Under the pieces are notes generated by a model. It saw only the letters and a program-made list of their open reading frames with translations. It was not told the DNA's origin and searched no databases. Shown piece by piece: positions 18,665-30,074 of a stretch of 64,000 bases of DNA (position 1 is its first letter; the number at the start of each line of letters is the position of its first letter). The stretch is from Acinetobacter sp. ANC 4178. GTDB lineage: Bacteria > Pseudomonadota > Gammaproteobacteria > Pseudomonadales > Moraxellaceae. Made by a program: the position numbers and the translations under genes. The stretch covers positions 434,001 through 498,000 of the forward strand of contig NZ_SJOD01000001.1 of assembly GCF_004331175.1 (NCBI RefSeq). Direction: 5' to 3'.

Positions 18665-18729
18665 TAGGTGTCACGTCCTGTACACCTTTATTCAGCAGTA
18701 GACCGAAGATCTATCATTGATCTTCGGAC
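18665..18729 (-). other. two hairpins in the ipdC-aroP intergenic gap
   Basis: An inverted repeat aggtgt/acacct (18665-18670 with 18682-18687) and a 12-bp one at 18700-18729 (agaccgaagatc/gatcttcggact, 1 mismatch, 7-nt loop). Neither is followed by a clear T-run on either strand, so they are more likely mRNA processing or stability elements than terminators. Confidence 0.55.
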
Positions 18730-18782
18730 TTAATATGCTTTAATTTAATTCCATTTTTTAAAAAGACGCTGCGGTCTCCAGC

Positions 18783-20507
18783 TTAGAACGAGCTTACATT
18801 TTTACATTCCAGCGTATTTGAACGCTGAGTTAAAATTTCATAGCCACGATCACCATAGTCAAATCGTGCAATCACGTTGGCAAATTTTTTCAAACTTAAA
18901 GGAGCATCCATGGCAGGGAGTTTTAATTCCACAAAAGTCAGTCCATCCTGTTGCTGCACGTTATCCAAAACCTGTTGCAGTTGCCCAATTGTTTCAACCA
19001 CATGTGATTGATAAGCCTTACTTCCATTAAACACTGCTGGAATTTGTGCATAGTTCCAGTTTTGAATATCGTTATAAGCCGCATTTTCACCCATAATTAA
19101 ACGCTCGATGGTATAGCCACCATTGTTCAACAAGAAAATTATTGGCTTGAGACCATAACGAATAATGGTCGAGAGTTCTTGTACTGTTAATTGAAATGAA
19201 CCGTCTCCAATAAACAGAATTTGTCGGCGTTCTGGGGCAGCCAACAAACTCCCCAGTAAAGCGGGCAAGGTATAGCCTATAGAACCCCAAAGTGGCTGAG
19301 AAATATATTTTGCTGTAGCAGGCAGCTTTAAACCCGATAGTGCAGAGTTTGAAGTTCCAACCTCTCCAATAATGACATCATCATCCTTAAAGAAACCTGA
19401 GATGGCGTTCCAAAGCAGTTCTTGACTCAGCTTTTGCTGTTTAGCAACATCATGGGTTTTTTGTGCTGGCTGCTGAGTCACAACAGGTTGCGGTGCTTTA
19501 CGCGGTGCTACTTTTTTATTTAATTCAACCAGCAATTGCCCTATTTCTATACCCGGAACATCCTGTCCAAAAATGTTCAAGCCATAAGGTTTAATTTCAA
19601 TATAATTTTTAGTGGCTATTTGATGGGTAAAAACTGCTGAACCTACATCAGTAAAGCGGACCCCAACACCGATTAAACAGTCCGACTGTTCAATGATGCT
19701 TTTGACATGCGGTTGGCTTGCCCCGCCCACATAAGTTCCAATATAGCGTGGTGAGCCTTCATCCATAATATTTTTTGCTGTATTCATACTGGCAAATGGA
19801 ATCGCACATTTGTTAGATAAATCATGCAATAGAGAAGTTACGCCAAAAACTGCAGCCTCATTGTCAATCAAAAGCGCTGGACTCTTGGCTTTTGCCAGAA
19901 TGCCACACAGTTGATCGACCACACTATGTAATAAATCAGGTTCAACCGATGGATAGCGTAAATCGAGTGGACGCTCATCGACCTCAATTTTTACATGGGT
20001 AATATCAGATGCTAACTGAATATGTACTGGACGACGGTCTAAAAAACACTGACGTAAGACACGATCAATTTCAAAAGCAGCATTAGCAGGCGTTAAACGT
20101 GTCTGTGCAACGGTAAACTCCTTCATACAGTTCATAATATTGTCATAGTTACCATCGACCAAGGTATGGTGAACCAAAATACCTTTTTGAACCACATGCA
20201 AAGGAGGAATACCTGAAATATGTACCATCGGCACATTTTCCGCATAGGCGCCTGCAATGCCATTAATCGCGCTTAAATCTCCTACACCATATGTGGTGGC
20301 CAATGCTGCGAAACCGTTAATTCGTGCGTAACCATCTGCCGCATAAGCCGCATTTAACTCATTACAATTGCCAATAAATTCTAGCTGAGCATCTGCTTCC
20401 ACTTGCTCCAGATAAGAAAGATTGAAATCACCGGGTACACCAAAAAGATGCTGTATACCCATTTGTTTTAAACGAAGATTTAAAAATTCACCAATTTCTA
20501 TGAACAT
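18783..20507 (-). CDS. ipdC: TPP-dependent indolepyruvate/phenylpyruvate decarboxylase
   Basis: A 574-residue member of the pyruvate/indolepyruvate decarboxylase family. The catalytic Glu is in GNCNELNAAYAADGYAR (about residue 50), the HH pair is in ILVHHTLVDG (about residue 115), and the thiamin pyrophosphate motif runs from GDGSFQ to NNGGYTIE (about residues 435-470). It cleaves 2-keto acids derived from aromatic or branched-chain amino acids to aldehydes; indolepyruvate decarboxylase activity leads to indole-3-acetate. The exact substrate is inferred from its neighbours aroP and the Lrp-type regulator. Start ATG 20507 has aagga upstream. A Gln/Pro-rich linker (residues about 345-365) joins the middle and C-terminal domains. 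Confidence 0.88.
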   Translation of the reverse strand: MFIEIGEFLNLRLKQMGIQHLFGVPGDFNLSYLEQVEADAQLEFIGNCNELNAAYAADGYARINGFAALATTYGVGDLSAINGIAGAYAENVPMVHISGIPPLHVVQKGILVHHTLVDGNYDNIMNCMKEFTVAQTRLTPANAAFEIDRVLRQCFLDRRPVHIQLASDITHVKIEVDERPLDLRYPSVEPDLLHSVVDQLCGILAKAKSPALLIDNEAAVFGVTSLLHDLSNKCAIPFASMNTAKNIMDEGSPRYIGTYVGGASQPHVKSIIEQSDCLIGVGVRFTDVGSAVFTHQIATKNYIEIKPYGLNIFGQDVPGIEIGQLLVELNKKVAPRKAPQPVVTQQPAQKTHDVAKQQKLSQELLWNAISGFFKDDDVIIGEVGTSNSALSGLKLPATAKYISQPLWGSIGYTLPALLGSLLAAPERRQILFIGDGSFQLTVQELSTIIRYGLKPIIFLLNNGGYTIERLIMGENAAYNDIQNWNYAQIPAVFNGSKAYQSHVVETIGQLQQVLDNVQQQDGLTFVELKLPAMDAPLSLKKFANVIARFDYGDRGYEILTQRSNTLECKNVSSF

Positions 20508-20641
20508 TGCTCTATATCCTTTGAGACCAACTTTTTATTCCATAGAAAAATAATATTTCATCTAGCCCGTAAATTTCGTGCATAATGAAACCGAATTTTA
20601 ATAAAAATACAAGATTTGTGTATCACAAAGGAATTTTATGC

Positions 20642-21133
20642 ATGGATAAGTTCGACTGGCAAATCATTCAAGCACTACAAAAAAATGGACGGCTCACCAA
20701 TCAGGAAATTGGCGATTTAATTGGTTTATCGGCATCGCAATGTTCGAGAAGACGACAACTTCTGGAGCAAAAAGGCATAATATTAGGCTATACCGCTCGC
20801 ATACAGCAGCAAGCTCTAGGTATGGAAGTAACTGCTATGATTCATATTAACTTAAGAACACATGAAGCATCTTCCCAACAAGCCTTTCAAGAACTCATCG
20901 AAGCAGAAGACAATATTCAGGATGCTTTTTCAATCAGTGGTGATGCAGATTTTATTCTAAAGGTAGTCGCTGAAAACTTAGAACAACTTTCTCATTTTGT
21001 GACAGAACGCTTACTGACCTATTCTTTTATTGGTCATATTAAATCTTACATTGTTTTGAAAAAAATTAAGGAACAGAATCACTTTTTGCTGAAATCAAAA
21101 AGTCACAACTACCATCACGTACATTCAGCTTAA
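20642..21133 (+). CDS. Lrp/AsnC-family transcriptional regulator
   Basis: A 163-residue DNA-binding regulator with an N-terminal winged helix-turn-helix (residues about 1-60; TNQEIGDLIGLSASQCSRR is the recognition part) and a C-terminal RAM domain for ligand binding and oligomerisation. ATG 20642 has aaagga 9 bp upstream; starting at 20585 would add 19 residues that are atypical for the family. It is transcribed divergently from ipdC across 134 bp, the usual place for a regulator that senses an amino acid and controls ipdC (and perhaps aroP). That regulatory link is an inference from position. Confidence 0.92.
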   Translation: MDKFDWQIIQALQKNGRLTNQEIGDLIGLSASQCSRRRQLLEQKGIILGYTARIQQQALGMEVTAMIHINLRTHEASSQQAFQELIEAEDNIQDAFSISGDADFILKVVAENLEQLSHFVTERLLTYSFIGHIKSYIVLKKIKEQNHFLLKSKSHNYHHVHSA

Positions 21134-21164
21134 CTATTTTCCCTTTTATTACATCTGAAAAAAT

Positions 21165-21194
21165 AAAAAAGCCTGGAAAATTCCAGGCTTTTTT
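21165..21194. terminator. bidirectional terminator between the Lrp gene and ddc
   Basis: A long palindrome aaaaaagcctggaa/ttccaggctttttt with A- and T-runs on both sides, between two convergent genes. Confidence 0.93.
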
Positions 21195-21208
21195 GAACAA
21201 CATGACAA

Positions 21209-22741
21209 TTAGTCAATCGCTGGTGTATATGTACCTGCTTGAATAGGACCCTTAATACGATCCGCTTCAGCAAGAACTAGTGACAGCAAGTTCTGTACGT
21301 TTTCTAATGTTGCAACAGGGCTCAGTGTCGTCATTTTCAATGATTGCACCTGACCTACTTTAGTTACCCCAATATTCGCTTCACCACGCGCAAACAGTTC
21401 GTCAGCAACGTTTTGGTTCAATGTATCCAACAACTCTACAGGATAGTTTGCTGGTACCACACGGAACAATACAGAAGCAAATTGTGGCTCAATCAAAAGC
21501 TCAAGACCATCTGTTGCTTTAATATAATCTGCAACATCACGTGTCAATTTAACACCGTGATCGATCATAGAACCATAAAGCTCTTCACCTAAAGCTTCTA
21601 CAGTCATCCACAATTTCAACGCATCAAAACGACGCGTTGTTTGTAAAGATTTCGATACCAGGTTTGGAACACCATGTTCTTCATCGTATGCTGAGTTTAA
21701 ATATTCAGCTTCGTAGTGCATGAAACGATAGTTCGCTTCATCTTTAAGCAAGAATGCGCCACAAGAAATGGTTTGGAAATAGTGCTTATGGAAATCAAGC
21801 GTAATCGAGTCGGACAACTCAATCCCATCCAACATCGAACGATAGTCATTCGATAAAATCAGTGCACCACCCCATGCCGCATCGATGTGCATCCACGCGC
21901 CAAATTTGTTGGTAATTTCACGAATTTTCTTCAGTGGGTCAATTGCACCCGCATCGGTTGTGCCCGCAGTTGCAACCACACACGCCACGATTTTGCCTTC
22001 TGACTGTAAATGCGCCATCGTTTTTTCTAGGGCATCAACATCCATTTGAGCATTTTCGTTTACAGGAACCGTAACCACTGACTGGAAGCCCATGCCCATC
22101 ATTGCCATGTTCTTTTGCACAGAGAAATGTGCATTTTCAGAACAAATGACTTTAACGTTTTTCATAGCTTCTGCTGGAATACCATCGCGCTGTACAGACC
22201 ACGGATTACCGTTTTCGTCTTTCCAGTTTTTCGAGATGCAAGCATCACGCGCAAGGAGCACACCCATCAAGTTAGACTGTGTACCACCAGAAGTGAATAC
22301 ACCTGCTTGACCTGCACCATAACCGACTTTTTGACGAAGCCAATCAATCAATTGAACTTCCATCAAAGAACCCGCTGGGCTTTGATCCCATGAGTCCATA
22401 GATTGGTTGGTTGCATTAATCAAAACTTCTGCAATTTGGCTTGCAACCATGGTTGGGCAATGCAAATGTGCTAAAGAATGAGGGTGATGTACTTTTAAAC
22501 TTTTGTTCAAGAAAAGCTCAACCATACGATCTAATGACTTTTGTACACCCAAACCTTCTGGAGTTGGATTAAAAGCAATTGCTTTACGCAATTCTTTAAT
22601 GCTTCCGCCTGTGTACATCTTGTCATTTTGCAACCATGCCGCTACCGCTTTGGTAGCTTGCTCCATTGCTGACTCATAGTCAGCAATGGATTGGGCATCA
22701 TTGCAGAGTAACGCTTTACGGTGTTCTGCAAAATCAACCAT
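21209..22741 (-). CDS. ddc: L-2,4-diaminobutyrate decarboxylase
   Basis: A 510-residue PLP-dependent group II decarboxylase that converts L-2,4-diaminobutyrate to 1,3-diaminopropane. The PLP Lys is in [12 protein letters not shown] (about residue 310), with HIDAAWGGA before it, and [13 protein letters not shown] binds the cofactor phosphate. The sequence matches the enzyme first described in Acinetobacter baumannii. Its ATG overlaps the dat stop by one base (TAATG), so the two are translationally coupled. 1,3-diaminopropane is the major polyamine in this genus and affects motility and virulence. Confidence 0.95.
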   Translation of the reverse strand: MVDFAEHRKALLCNDAQSIADYESAMEQATKAVAAWLQNDKMYTGGSIKELRKAIAFNPTPEGLGVQKSLDRMVELFLNKSLKVHHPHSLAHLHCPTMVASQIAEVLINATNQSMDSWDQSPAGSLMEVQLIDWLRQKVGYGAGQAGVFTSGGTQSNLMGVLLARDACISKNWKDENGNPWSVQRDGIPAEAMKNVKVICSENAHFSVQKNMAMMGMGFQSVVTVPVNENAQMDVDALEKTMAHLQSEGKIVACVVATAGTTDAGAIDPLKKIREITNKFGAWMHIDAAWGGALILSNDYRSMLDGIELSDSITLDFHKHYFQTISCGAFLLKDEANYRFMHYEAEYLNSAYDEEHGVPNLVSKSLQTTRRFDALKLWMTVEALGEELYGSMIDHGVKLTRDVADYIKATDGLELLIEPQFASVLFRVVPANYPVELLDTLNQNVADELFARGEANIGVTKVGQVQSLKMTTLSPVATLENVQNLLSLVLAEADRIKGPIQAGTYTPAID

Positions 22742-24117
22742 TATTGAGCGCCTCGCACCGCAACAAGCGCTTCAGCAATTGCTTTTTTAAAGCGAGCAAT
22801 CACTTCTACACATTCTTCTTGCGTAATGATTAATGGGCAAAGTAAACGAATCACGGTACCGTTACGACCACCTTTTTCTAACAATAGTTTGTTATCAAAA
22901 CATGCCGCTTGAATTGCTGCTGCCAATTGACCATCTGCTGGTAAAGAACCCATATGGTCAGCTGGTTTACGCTCATCCACAATTTCGACACCGATCATTA
23001 AACCACGGCCGCGAACATTACCAATACATGGGAATTCTTGTGCTAATTTTTTAAATTCAGCTTGTAAGAAATCGCCACGCTCTTGTGCATTTTGCGCTAA
23101 GTTCTGTTCAGTTATGGTTTTTAATACCACTAAACCAGTACCCATTGCCAACTGGTTACCACGGAAAGTACCCGTGTGACCTGCTGGTTGCCATGCATCA
23201 AACTTACGTTTAATACCGAGCACTGCAAGTGGTAATCCACCACCAACAGCTTTTGACATTACAACTACATCTGGCTCAATGCCTGCATGTTCATAGGCAA
23301 ACATTTTACCTGAACGTGCAAAGCCTGCTTGAACTTCGTCAAGAATTAATACGATGTTGTGCTTTTCAGTCACTTCACGGATTTTCTTCAACCATTTGGT
23401 TGGAGCCGTAACAACACCGCCTTCACCTTGAATCGCTTCAAGAATGACTGCTGCTGGCTTAGTGACACCGCTTTCTACATCTTCAATGAAGTTTTCGAAG
23501 AAATACGTTAACGCATCAACGCCTGCTTCACCACCTAAACCCAGTGGGCAGCGGTATTCATGCGGATATGGCATAAACTGTACGCCTGGCATTAAACCAT
23601 TCACAGCATTTTTAGCAGACAAGTTACCTGTCATGGCTAAAGAACCGTGGGTCATACCATGATAACCACCAGAGAAGCTGATTACTGAGCTACGACCTGT
23701 ATAAGTCTTCGCTAGTTTAATTGCTGCTTCCGTCGCATCTGCACCAGATGGACCACAGAACTGTAAACAGTACTCTTCTTTACCGCCTGGAAGATACGAA
23801 AGCAACGCTTCCGTGAAAGCATCTTTCAACGGTGTAGTTAAATCTAAAGTATGTAATGGAATACCACTTGTCAGTGTATCTTGAATACTTTGAACGACCG
23901 CAGGATGATTATGGCCTAATGCCAATGTTCCTGCCCCAGCTAAACAATCAAGGTACTCTGTACCTTCAACATCGGTAACCCAGCAACCTAATGCTTTTGC
24001 TATCGCTAACGGTAATTTACGTGGATAGCTACGAACATTGGATTCCATCTGACTTTGGCGAGTCAAATAGTATTCGTTAGTAGAATTAGTGGCAGGGTTT
24101 ACAGAAGAAACGCTCAT
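22741..24117 (-). CDS. dat: L-2,4-diaminobutyrate:2-oxoglutarate aminotransferase
   Basis: A 458-residue class III (ornithine/GABA type) PLP aminotransferase that makes L-2,4-diaminobutyrate from aspartate semialdehyde and glutamate. [16 protein letters not shown] (about residues 265-280) contains the Asp that contacts the PLP ring nitrogen, and [15 protein letters not shown] holds the PLP Lys. [15 protein letters not shown] is the phosphate-binding region. It is the first gene of dat-ddc. Known in Acinetobacter as a pair that makes 1,3-diaminopropane. The start ATG 24117 follows an AT-rich promoter with a TATAAA-like box further upstream. Confidence 0.95.
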   Translation of the reverse strand: MSVSSVNPATNSTNEYYLTRQSQMESNVRSYPRKLPLAIAKALGCWVTDVEGTEYLDCLAGAGTLALGHNHPAVVQSIQDTLTSGIPLHTLDLTTPLKDAFTEALLSYLPGGKEEYCLQFCGPSGADATEAAIKLAKTYTGRSSVISFSGGYHGMTHGSLAMTGNLSAKNAVNGLMPGVQFMPYPHEYRCPLGLGGEAGVDALTYFFENFIEDVESGVTKPAAVILEAIQGEGGVVTAPTKWLKKIREVTEKHNIVLILDEVQAGFARSGKMFAYEHAGIEPDVVVMSKAVGGGLPLAVLGIKRKFDAWQPAGHTGTFRGNQLAMGTGLVVLKTITEQNLAQNAQERGDFLQAEFKKLAQEFPCIGNVRGRGLMIGVEIVDERKPADHMGSLPADGQLAAAIQAACFDNKLLLEKGGRNGTVIRLLCPLIITQEECVEVIARFKKAIAEALVAVRGAQ

Positions 24118-24587
24118 ATCGAATTACCATCTCTGATATGGGTTGAAAGAAATAAGTCTGGTGACTTGCGGTCCTTTGACTCGGTGCTTTATAGAATCTA
24201 GTTAGACAGTATTTAAATAAATAACTAGGAGCGGCATGATACCGAATTTTTCAGGAAAATAAACAACTTTTAGCAAATATCCGCCCTAATTTTTCGAAAT
24301 AAACTGTACACCTAACCAGTCCTTTCATTATCATCTTACATTGTGACAAGTGAAAGAAAATATGAGTTTTTTTACTTTTTATGAATTTCATTATTTTATC
24401 ATTTTATTTATTGCTCTTTAGAAAATTAAGCCATTGATTTAATAATGTTTAATTTAAGTATTTCTAACTTGATTTTAATGCAAAAATTTACAAACTCACC
24501 ACAATTCCTGCAAAAGTTCCCCATGAACTGCCTTTACCATTGAGCTAATCAAATAAGTTTGAAAAATTCAAATAAAGGTTACTTCTT
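24118..24587. other. 470-bp intergenic region between dat and the SIMPL gene
   Basis: Holds the divergent promoters of dat (minus) and the SIMPL-domain gene (plus). It is AT-rich, especially 24350-24490. I found no reading frame, repeat array or RNA gene in it. Confidence 0.6.
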
Positions 24588-25292
24588 ATGCGCCATTTTG
24601 TACTTTCTTCCCTCCTATTAGGTGGCTTATTCAGCAGCACTGCTTTTGCGCAGCAAACAGAAGCTTTGAATTACAATTTAGTTAATGTGCAAGCCGAAGC
24701 ATCACGTCAAGTTTCTAATGATGAAATGCATGCTGTACTTTATATTGAAAAGAGCAATAAACAGCCTGCTGAACTGGCAAGTCAAATCACGCAACTCATG
24801 AATCAGGCGATTGCGACTTCGCGCAAGTACCCAAATGTAAAAGTTGAAACTGGGTCTCAAACCACCTATCCAATTTATGACAATGATAGTCGTAAATTAA
24901 AAGAATGGCGTGGTCGTGCTGAAATTCAAATTGAAAGCACCGACTTTAAAGCTGCGAGTCAGTTAGTGAATGAGTTACAGCAAAACTTCCAAACTCAATC
25001 GATCAACTTTATTGTTTCAGATGCTCAACGTAAAAAAGTTGAAAATGAACTTATGGTTGAAGCCTCTAAAAACTTCCAACAACGCGCACAGTTATTGAGT
25101 CAGTCATGGAATAAGTCGGGCTACAATTTAGTCAATTTAAATTTAAACACCAGCAACAATTACCCTCAACCCATCATGATGCGCAGCAGTATGGCAAAAT
25201 TTTCTGATGCAGAAGCAGCACCAATGCCTGAAGTTGCAGCAGGTGAATCTAAAATTACAGTGAATGCGAACGGTACAGTTCAATTTAAATAA
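24588..25292 (+). CDS. SIMPL domain (DUF541) secreted protein
   Basis: A 234-residue protein with a signal peptide (MRHFVLSSLLLGGLF to AFA, cleavage before QQTEA). The mature part fits the SIMPL/DUF541 fold: AEASRQVSNDEMHAVLYIEK at the start, then alternating strands and helices, and a final ESKITVNANGTVQFK strand. SIMPL proteins are periplasmic or outer-membrane-associated and their function is poorly understood. The ATG has aaaggt 8 bp upstream. It stands alone with a terminator about 165 bp downstream. Confidence 0.88.
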   Translation: MRHFVLSSLLLGGLFSSTAFAQQTEALNYNLVNVQAEASRQVSNDEMHAVLYIEKSNKQPAELASQITQLMNQAIATSRKYPNVKVETGSQTTYPIYDNDSRKLKEWRGRAEIQIESTDFKAASQLVNELQQNFQTQSINFIVSDAQRKKVENELMVEASKNFQQRAQLLSQSWNKSGYNLVNLNLNTSNNYPQPIMMRSSMAKFSDAEAAPMPEVAAGESKITVNANGTVQFK

Positions 25293-25454
25293 TATCGGGT
25301 TAAATAAAAAACCGTGTTCGATAAACAATATTTCACACGCTCAACCGACTCAACTGGTGGAAAATATGTAGGTCAGCCACGCACCTTCTACCTACAAACG
25401 TCATTTGATTTCTAAAATTGATTGTGCCTAACTCAGGCATCCCGCAACATTTAA

Positions 25455-25486
25455 AAAAGACTACAATTCTGTGGTCTTTTTTATTT
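25455..25486 (+). terminator. rho-independent terminator
   Basis: An 11-bp stem (aaaagactaca, 25455-25465, with tgtggtctttt, 25470-25480; one wobble), an attc loop and a T-run. Confidence 0.88.
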
Positions 25487-25543
25487 TAACAATATGACAA
25501 AATTATGACTCTCTTCCGTACTTTATAAACACCGTCCACTTTC

Positions 25544-26140
25544 ATGACTCTTTCTGAACTTAATTTATCGCTTTTTTCATGGATTAATGCATCTCCTGAA
25601 GCCAGTAATACCAGCATTAATTTTGCCATTTTCATCGCCAATGACTTGCTCTATTGCATGATTGCACTTTTTGCTTGGTTTTGGTTACGCGGCAACTATG
25701 ACACTAAAAAGCAGATATTGAAGGCGTTTATTTTTACCAGTATTGCCATTTTCATCAGTCAGTGTATTTCGCACATCTACTATCACCCACGCCCTTTTGT
25801 GATGGATGTTGGACGGACTTTGATTTATCACTCACCGAATGGCTCTTTCCCTAGCGATCATATGCTGATTTTTAGCAGTATTGCCTTTTCTTATTTCTTT
25901 TCAGCTTACCGCAAACTCGGCATTTTCTTAATTATGATGGCTTGGCTAGTTGCATGGTCACGGATTTATGTAGGAGTACATTTCCCTTTAGATATGCTCG
26001 GTGCCTTTGTACTGGCTTTTGCACTGAATTTATTGGGTCTAACGCTTTGGAATCGCTATAAAGAAAAGCTGATGGAATGGGTACTGACGCTTCATTTTTA
26101 TGTATTTAAGCCTCTAATTCAAAAAGGCTATATTAAATAA
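25544..26140 (+). CDS. PAP2 phosphatase, BcrC-like undecaprenyl-diphosphatase
   Basis: A 198-residue inner-membrane enzyme with five to six membrane segments. The three PAP2 motifs are visible: HPRPF (residues about 85-89), NGSFPSDHML (about 103-112) and SRIYVGVHFPLDML (about 146-159). BcrC-type enzymes recycle undecaprenyl diphosphate, the lipid carrier for peptidoglycan and other surface polymers. The match of YYHPRPF and PSDH to BcrC/YbjG supports that substrate, but other lipid phosphates cannot be excluded. It converges on proB. Confidence 0.88.
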   Translation: MTLSELNLSLFSWINASPEASNTSINFAIFIANDLLYCMIALFAWFWLRGNYDTKKQILKAFIFTSIAIFISQCISHIYYHPRPFVMDVGRTLIYHSPNGSFPSDHMLIFSSIAFSYFFSAYRKLGIFLIMMAWLVAWSRIYVGVHFPLDMLGAFVLAFALNLLGLTLWNRYKEKLMEWVLTLHFYVFKPLIQKGYIK

Positions 26141-26156
26141 TTGGGTCTTAAAATAA

Positions 26157-26187
26157 AAAATCCCGCCATCATGATGGCGGGATTTTT
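26157..26187. terminator. bidirectional terminator between convergent genes
   Basis: The palindrome aaatcccgccat-catg-atggcgggattt has A- and T-runs on its two sides, between the PAP2 gene and proB. Confidence 0.94.
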
Positions 26188-26196
26188 GTAAATCAT

Positions 26197-27330
26197 TTAG
26201 TAAATTGCCATATGATCACGATGGATCATCTCAAGTGAACGTGCTTCACCCAGAACTTGATAGACTTTATCTGAAGACAAGCCTTTGACTAATTCAGCCG
26301 AACGTGAACTAAAATTAACACGCCCAACCGCCACGCGGTAACCAGAAGGATCAACACACTCCACGACATCACCACGGTCAAAATGACCTTCTACCGCTTT
26401 CACGCCTACAGGTAGCAAACTACGGTGATTATCTTTAATGGCTTTAACAGCGCCATCATCTAAAATCAAACGTCCTGCCGTTTGCAAATGTGCAGCCAAC
26501 CATTGCTGATGCGCTGCAATACGATCATTATCGGTAATAAACAAAGTACCCAACATCTCACCAGCCATTAAACGGGCAAGCACTTGATCACTTTCACCAC
26601 TCGCAATCAGGGTTGGACAACCAGACTTCGCAGCCAGTCGTGCAGCACGAACTTTGGTCAGCATACCGCCACGCCCAAACTTGCCTCCACCACCTGCCAT
26701 ATCAAACAGACTTTCATCTAAAGCCCGTACGGTATGGAACAGTTTCGCATCTGGATTCGAACGTGGGTCAGAATCAAACATACCCTGTTGATCTGTCAAA
26801 ATAATCAACAAATCTGCATGGACTTGACCTGCAACCATTGCTGCAAGCGTATCATTATCACCAAAACGAATTTCATCAGTTGAAACTGTGTCATTCTCAT
26901 TGATGACCGGAATTACACGCCAATCAATTAAATTTTGCAAAGCATCACAAGAGTTTAGGTAACGACGACGATCGGCTAGATCATCATGCGTTAAAAGTAC
27001 TTGTGCAGTTTGAATGCTGTGCTGTTCGAGTACACTCGACCACGTGTGGATTAAACCCATTTGACCAATGGCGGCACATGCCTGAAGACTGGGTAGATCG
27101 GTGGGTCGATGCTCTAGCTTCATTCGAACCATACCTTCAGCCACAGCACCTGAGGAGACAAGAATAATTTCGTGTCCTGCTTGATGTAGATCTGCAATTT
27201 GTTTCGCCCAATGCGAAATTGCATCTAAATCTAAGCCTTGCCCATTTGCTGTGAGTAAAGATGATCCGATTTTAACAACGATACGTTTTAAAGCCTTGAG
27301 CTGACGTTGCCCATCTACCACTTCTATCAT
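26197..27330 (-). CDS. proB: glutamate 5-kinase
   Basis: ProB phosphorylates glutamate in the first step of proline synthesis and is feedback-inhibited by proline. The 377-residue protein has the amino acid kinase domain ([51 protein letters not shown], then [13 protein letters not shown]) and a C-terminal PUA domain (residues about 285-360). It starts at ATG 27330 with gagga upstream, 33 bp after obgE, so obgE-proB is likely one transcript. No proA follows. Confidence 0.96.
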   Translation of the reverse strand: MIEVVDGQRQLKALKRIVVKIGSSLLTANGQGLDLDAISHWAKQIADLHQAGHEIILVSSGAVAEGMVRMKLEHRPTDLPSLQACAAIGQMGLIHTWSSVLEQHSIQTAQVLLTHDDLADRRRYLNSCDALQNLIDWRVIPVINENDTVSTDEIRFGDNDTLAAMVAGQVHADLLIILTDQQGMFDSDPRSNPDAKLFHTVRALDESLFDMAGGGGKFGRGGMLTKVRAARLAAKSGCPTLIASGESDQVLARLMAGEMLGTLFITDNDRIAAHQQWLAAHLQTAGRLILDDGAVKAIKDNHRSLLPVGVKAVEGHFDRGDVVECVDPSGYRVAVGRVNFSSRSAELVKGLSSDKVYQVLGEARSLEMIHRDHMAIY

Positions 27331-27363
27331 CTTGTCCTCAGTTACATGTTGTTCGCTTGGAAA

Positions 27364-28596
<1,233 letters not shown>

Positions 28597-28847
28597 CTAA
28601 AATCTTTAAAACCGCTTATTCTGCCACATTTTAAAGCATTTCTCGAATAGTATTATTCAACTAAATATGAATTTCCCTGATTATTTTTATAGACCTGCTT
28701 TTTTTATGTTTGTTTTACATTGATTTATTGAAAATGCGCTTAAAATAGCCGAACTATTAAATTTTAGTTAAATCAATACCCTCAACGCCCAAACCACTTA
28801 GAACTCTACATGACTCTCAAGGATCCACCGCCGGGCAAACCCTAAAT

Positions 28848-29222
28848 TTATATATTTATTTTAGGTTTTTGTTCTAAAATTTCAGGTAAATTTCGTTCTA
28901 TCCAATGAATGAATTCATTCACCTTTTCGGCGACCTGCGAGCCTATAATCGTCAATTGATATTCCACTTTCGGCGGTACAATTGGATAAACCGTACGTAA
29001 AATAAAACCATCTTGCTCTAATGTTTTAAGGGTCTGTGACAGCATTTTTTCACTAATCCCCTCAATTTTTACTTTTAATTCACTGAAGCGATGCACCCCT
29101 TCACTTAAACAATGCAGTACCAACAGTGACCATTTACTGGAAAGATGCTCAAGTATTTCGCGGGAAGGACAAGCTGTCGACAAAACCTGACCCAATAAAT
29201 GACTGGTTACATACGTACTCAT
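28848..29222 (-). CDS. HxlR-family transcriptional regulator
   Basis: A 124-residue winged-helix regulator. The family pattern is clear: CPSREILEHLSSKWSLLVLHCL near the N-terminus (split CPSREILEHL and SKWSLLVLHCL), then RFSELKVKIEGISEKMLSQTL (recognition region) and LTIIGSQVAEKVNEFIHW. The N-terminal Cys of this family can sense redox or aldehyde signals; one is present here. The neighbouring genes on both sides point the same way, so there is no divergent target to suggest what it controls. ATG 29222 has aagggg upstream. Confidence 0.9.
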   Translation of the reverse strand: MSTYVTSHLLGQVLSTACPSREILEHLSSKWSLLVLHCLSEGVHRFSELKVKIEGISEKMLSQTLKTLEQDGFILRTVYPIVPPKVEYQLTIIGSQVAEKVNEFIHWIERNLPEILEQKPKINI

Positions 29223-29388
29223 AAATTCCCCTTAGTGCAGTAGCTGCTTACTTTTTTATCTATACTTTCATTCGGTAAGCTATCAGATTAATCTTTAACC
29301 AGCAAGGCAGCAATTGACTCTTTTCCAAGCTCAACCTGACTAAATCACATCTAAAATGTCCATTAAAATTATAGATATTGCACTTTAT

Positions 29389-30063
29389 TTAAGGATGAAT
29401 ATTACGTACAGGCAGATGCATCTTGAGTTCTAAATTGACTAAGGTTTTTCGTACAGCATTGTACATCGTGGCATCAAAACTTGCGATTTGATCCATTTTC
29501 ATTGGATCATTCAGATTCAGCTGTGGTGTAAAGTGGTGGACGACGTGTAAACCAACGCGTTCATCAAACTCGAAGTACACAGGCCCATCAAATTGAATCT
29601 TTACAGGGATGGTGTACGCACGTTTAAGCTGAAATGGCACATCCAACTGAACAGGAATATCCAGTTTTAAAGGGAACTTGGGTAATAATTGATTTTGATA
29701 AATTAAATCAGTCGTCGTTTCTACAGGCATCAACTGATCAATTCGTATCATGGTTTGATAGTCAATATTCACGGTAATCGGTGTTTCTATGTCAAATTTT
29801 AAATCTGCGAGATATTTCCCTTTTAAAGGTAGATTCAGTTGACGATCAATATCTATTTGCGTATTCAACTTACCTTGAGAGTGAATATCTAAATAGTGAC
29901 CCACATGAATTTTGGTTGCTAAAGCCTCTGGCAACATGATTTCCGAACGATGTGTCGAAATTTGCATAGAGGCAATCACATTCAGATACAACCAGAATAA
30001 AATGGCTATTGCGACCACTAGACCAATAAAGTTCAAACACCAAAAACGATAGGACGAAAACAT
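29389..30063 (-). CDS. membrane-anchored beta-repeat protein A, function unknown
   Basis: A 224-residue protein with one N-terminal membrane segment (about residues 9-30) and no cleavage site, so it is probably anchored in the inner membrane with the rest in the periplasm. The soluble part is built of short strands with a repeated pattern of the type LPLKG-x-LKFDIETPI and LKLDIPVQLDVPFQL. This pattern recurs in the gene just upstream (30075-30794), so the two look like paralogues. I do not recognise a family. The strand-rich, polar/hydrophobic alternation recalls beta-solenoid or lipid-transfer proteins, but that is only an impression. It lies 11 bp after its partner and is surely co-transcribed. 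Confidence 0.8.
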   Translation of the reverse strand: MFSSYRFWCLNFIGLVVAIAILFWLYLNVIASMQISTHRSEIMLPEALATKIHVGHYLDIHSQGKLNTQIDIDRQLNLPLKGKYLADLKFDIETPITVNIDYQTMIRIDQLMPVETTTDLIYQNQLLPKFPLKLDIPVQLDVPFQLKRAYTIPVKIQFDGPVYFEFDERVGLHVVHHFTPQLNLNDPMKMDQIASFDATMYNAVRKTLVNLELKMHLPVRNIHP

Positions 30064-30074
30064 CGACTTCCCTC

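Noticed and set aside
28811..28846. An 11-codon frame (MTLKDPPPGKP) before the HxlR gene's 3' end
   Set aside because: No ribosome-binding site was evident and it is too short to support; it could be a gene remnant, but there is nothing else to show that.
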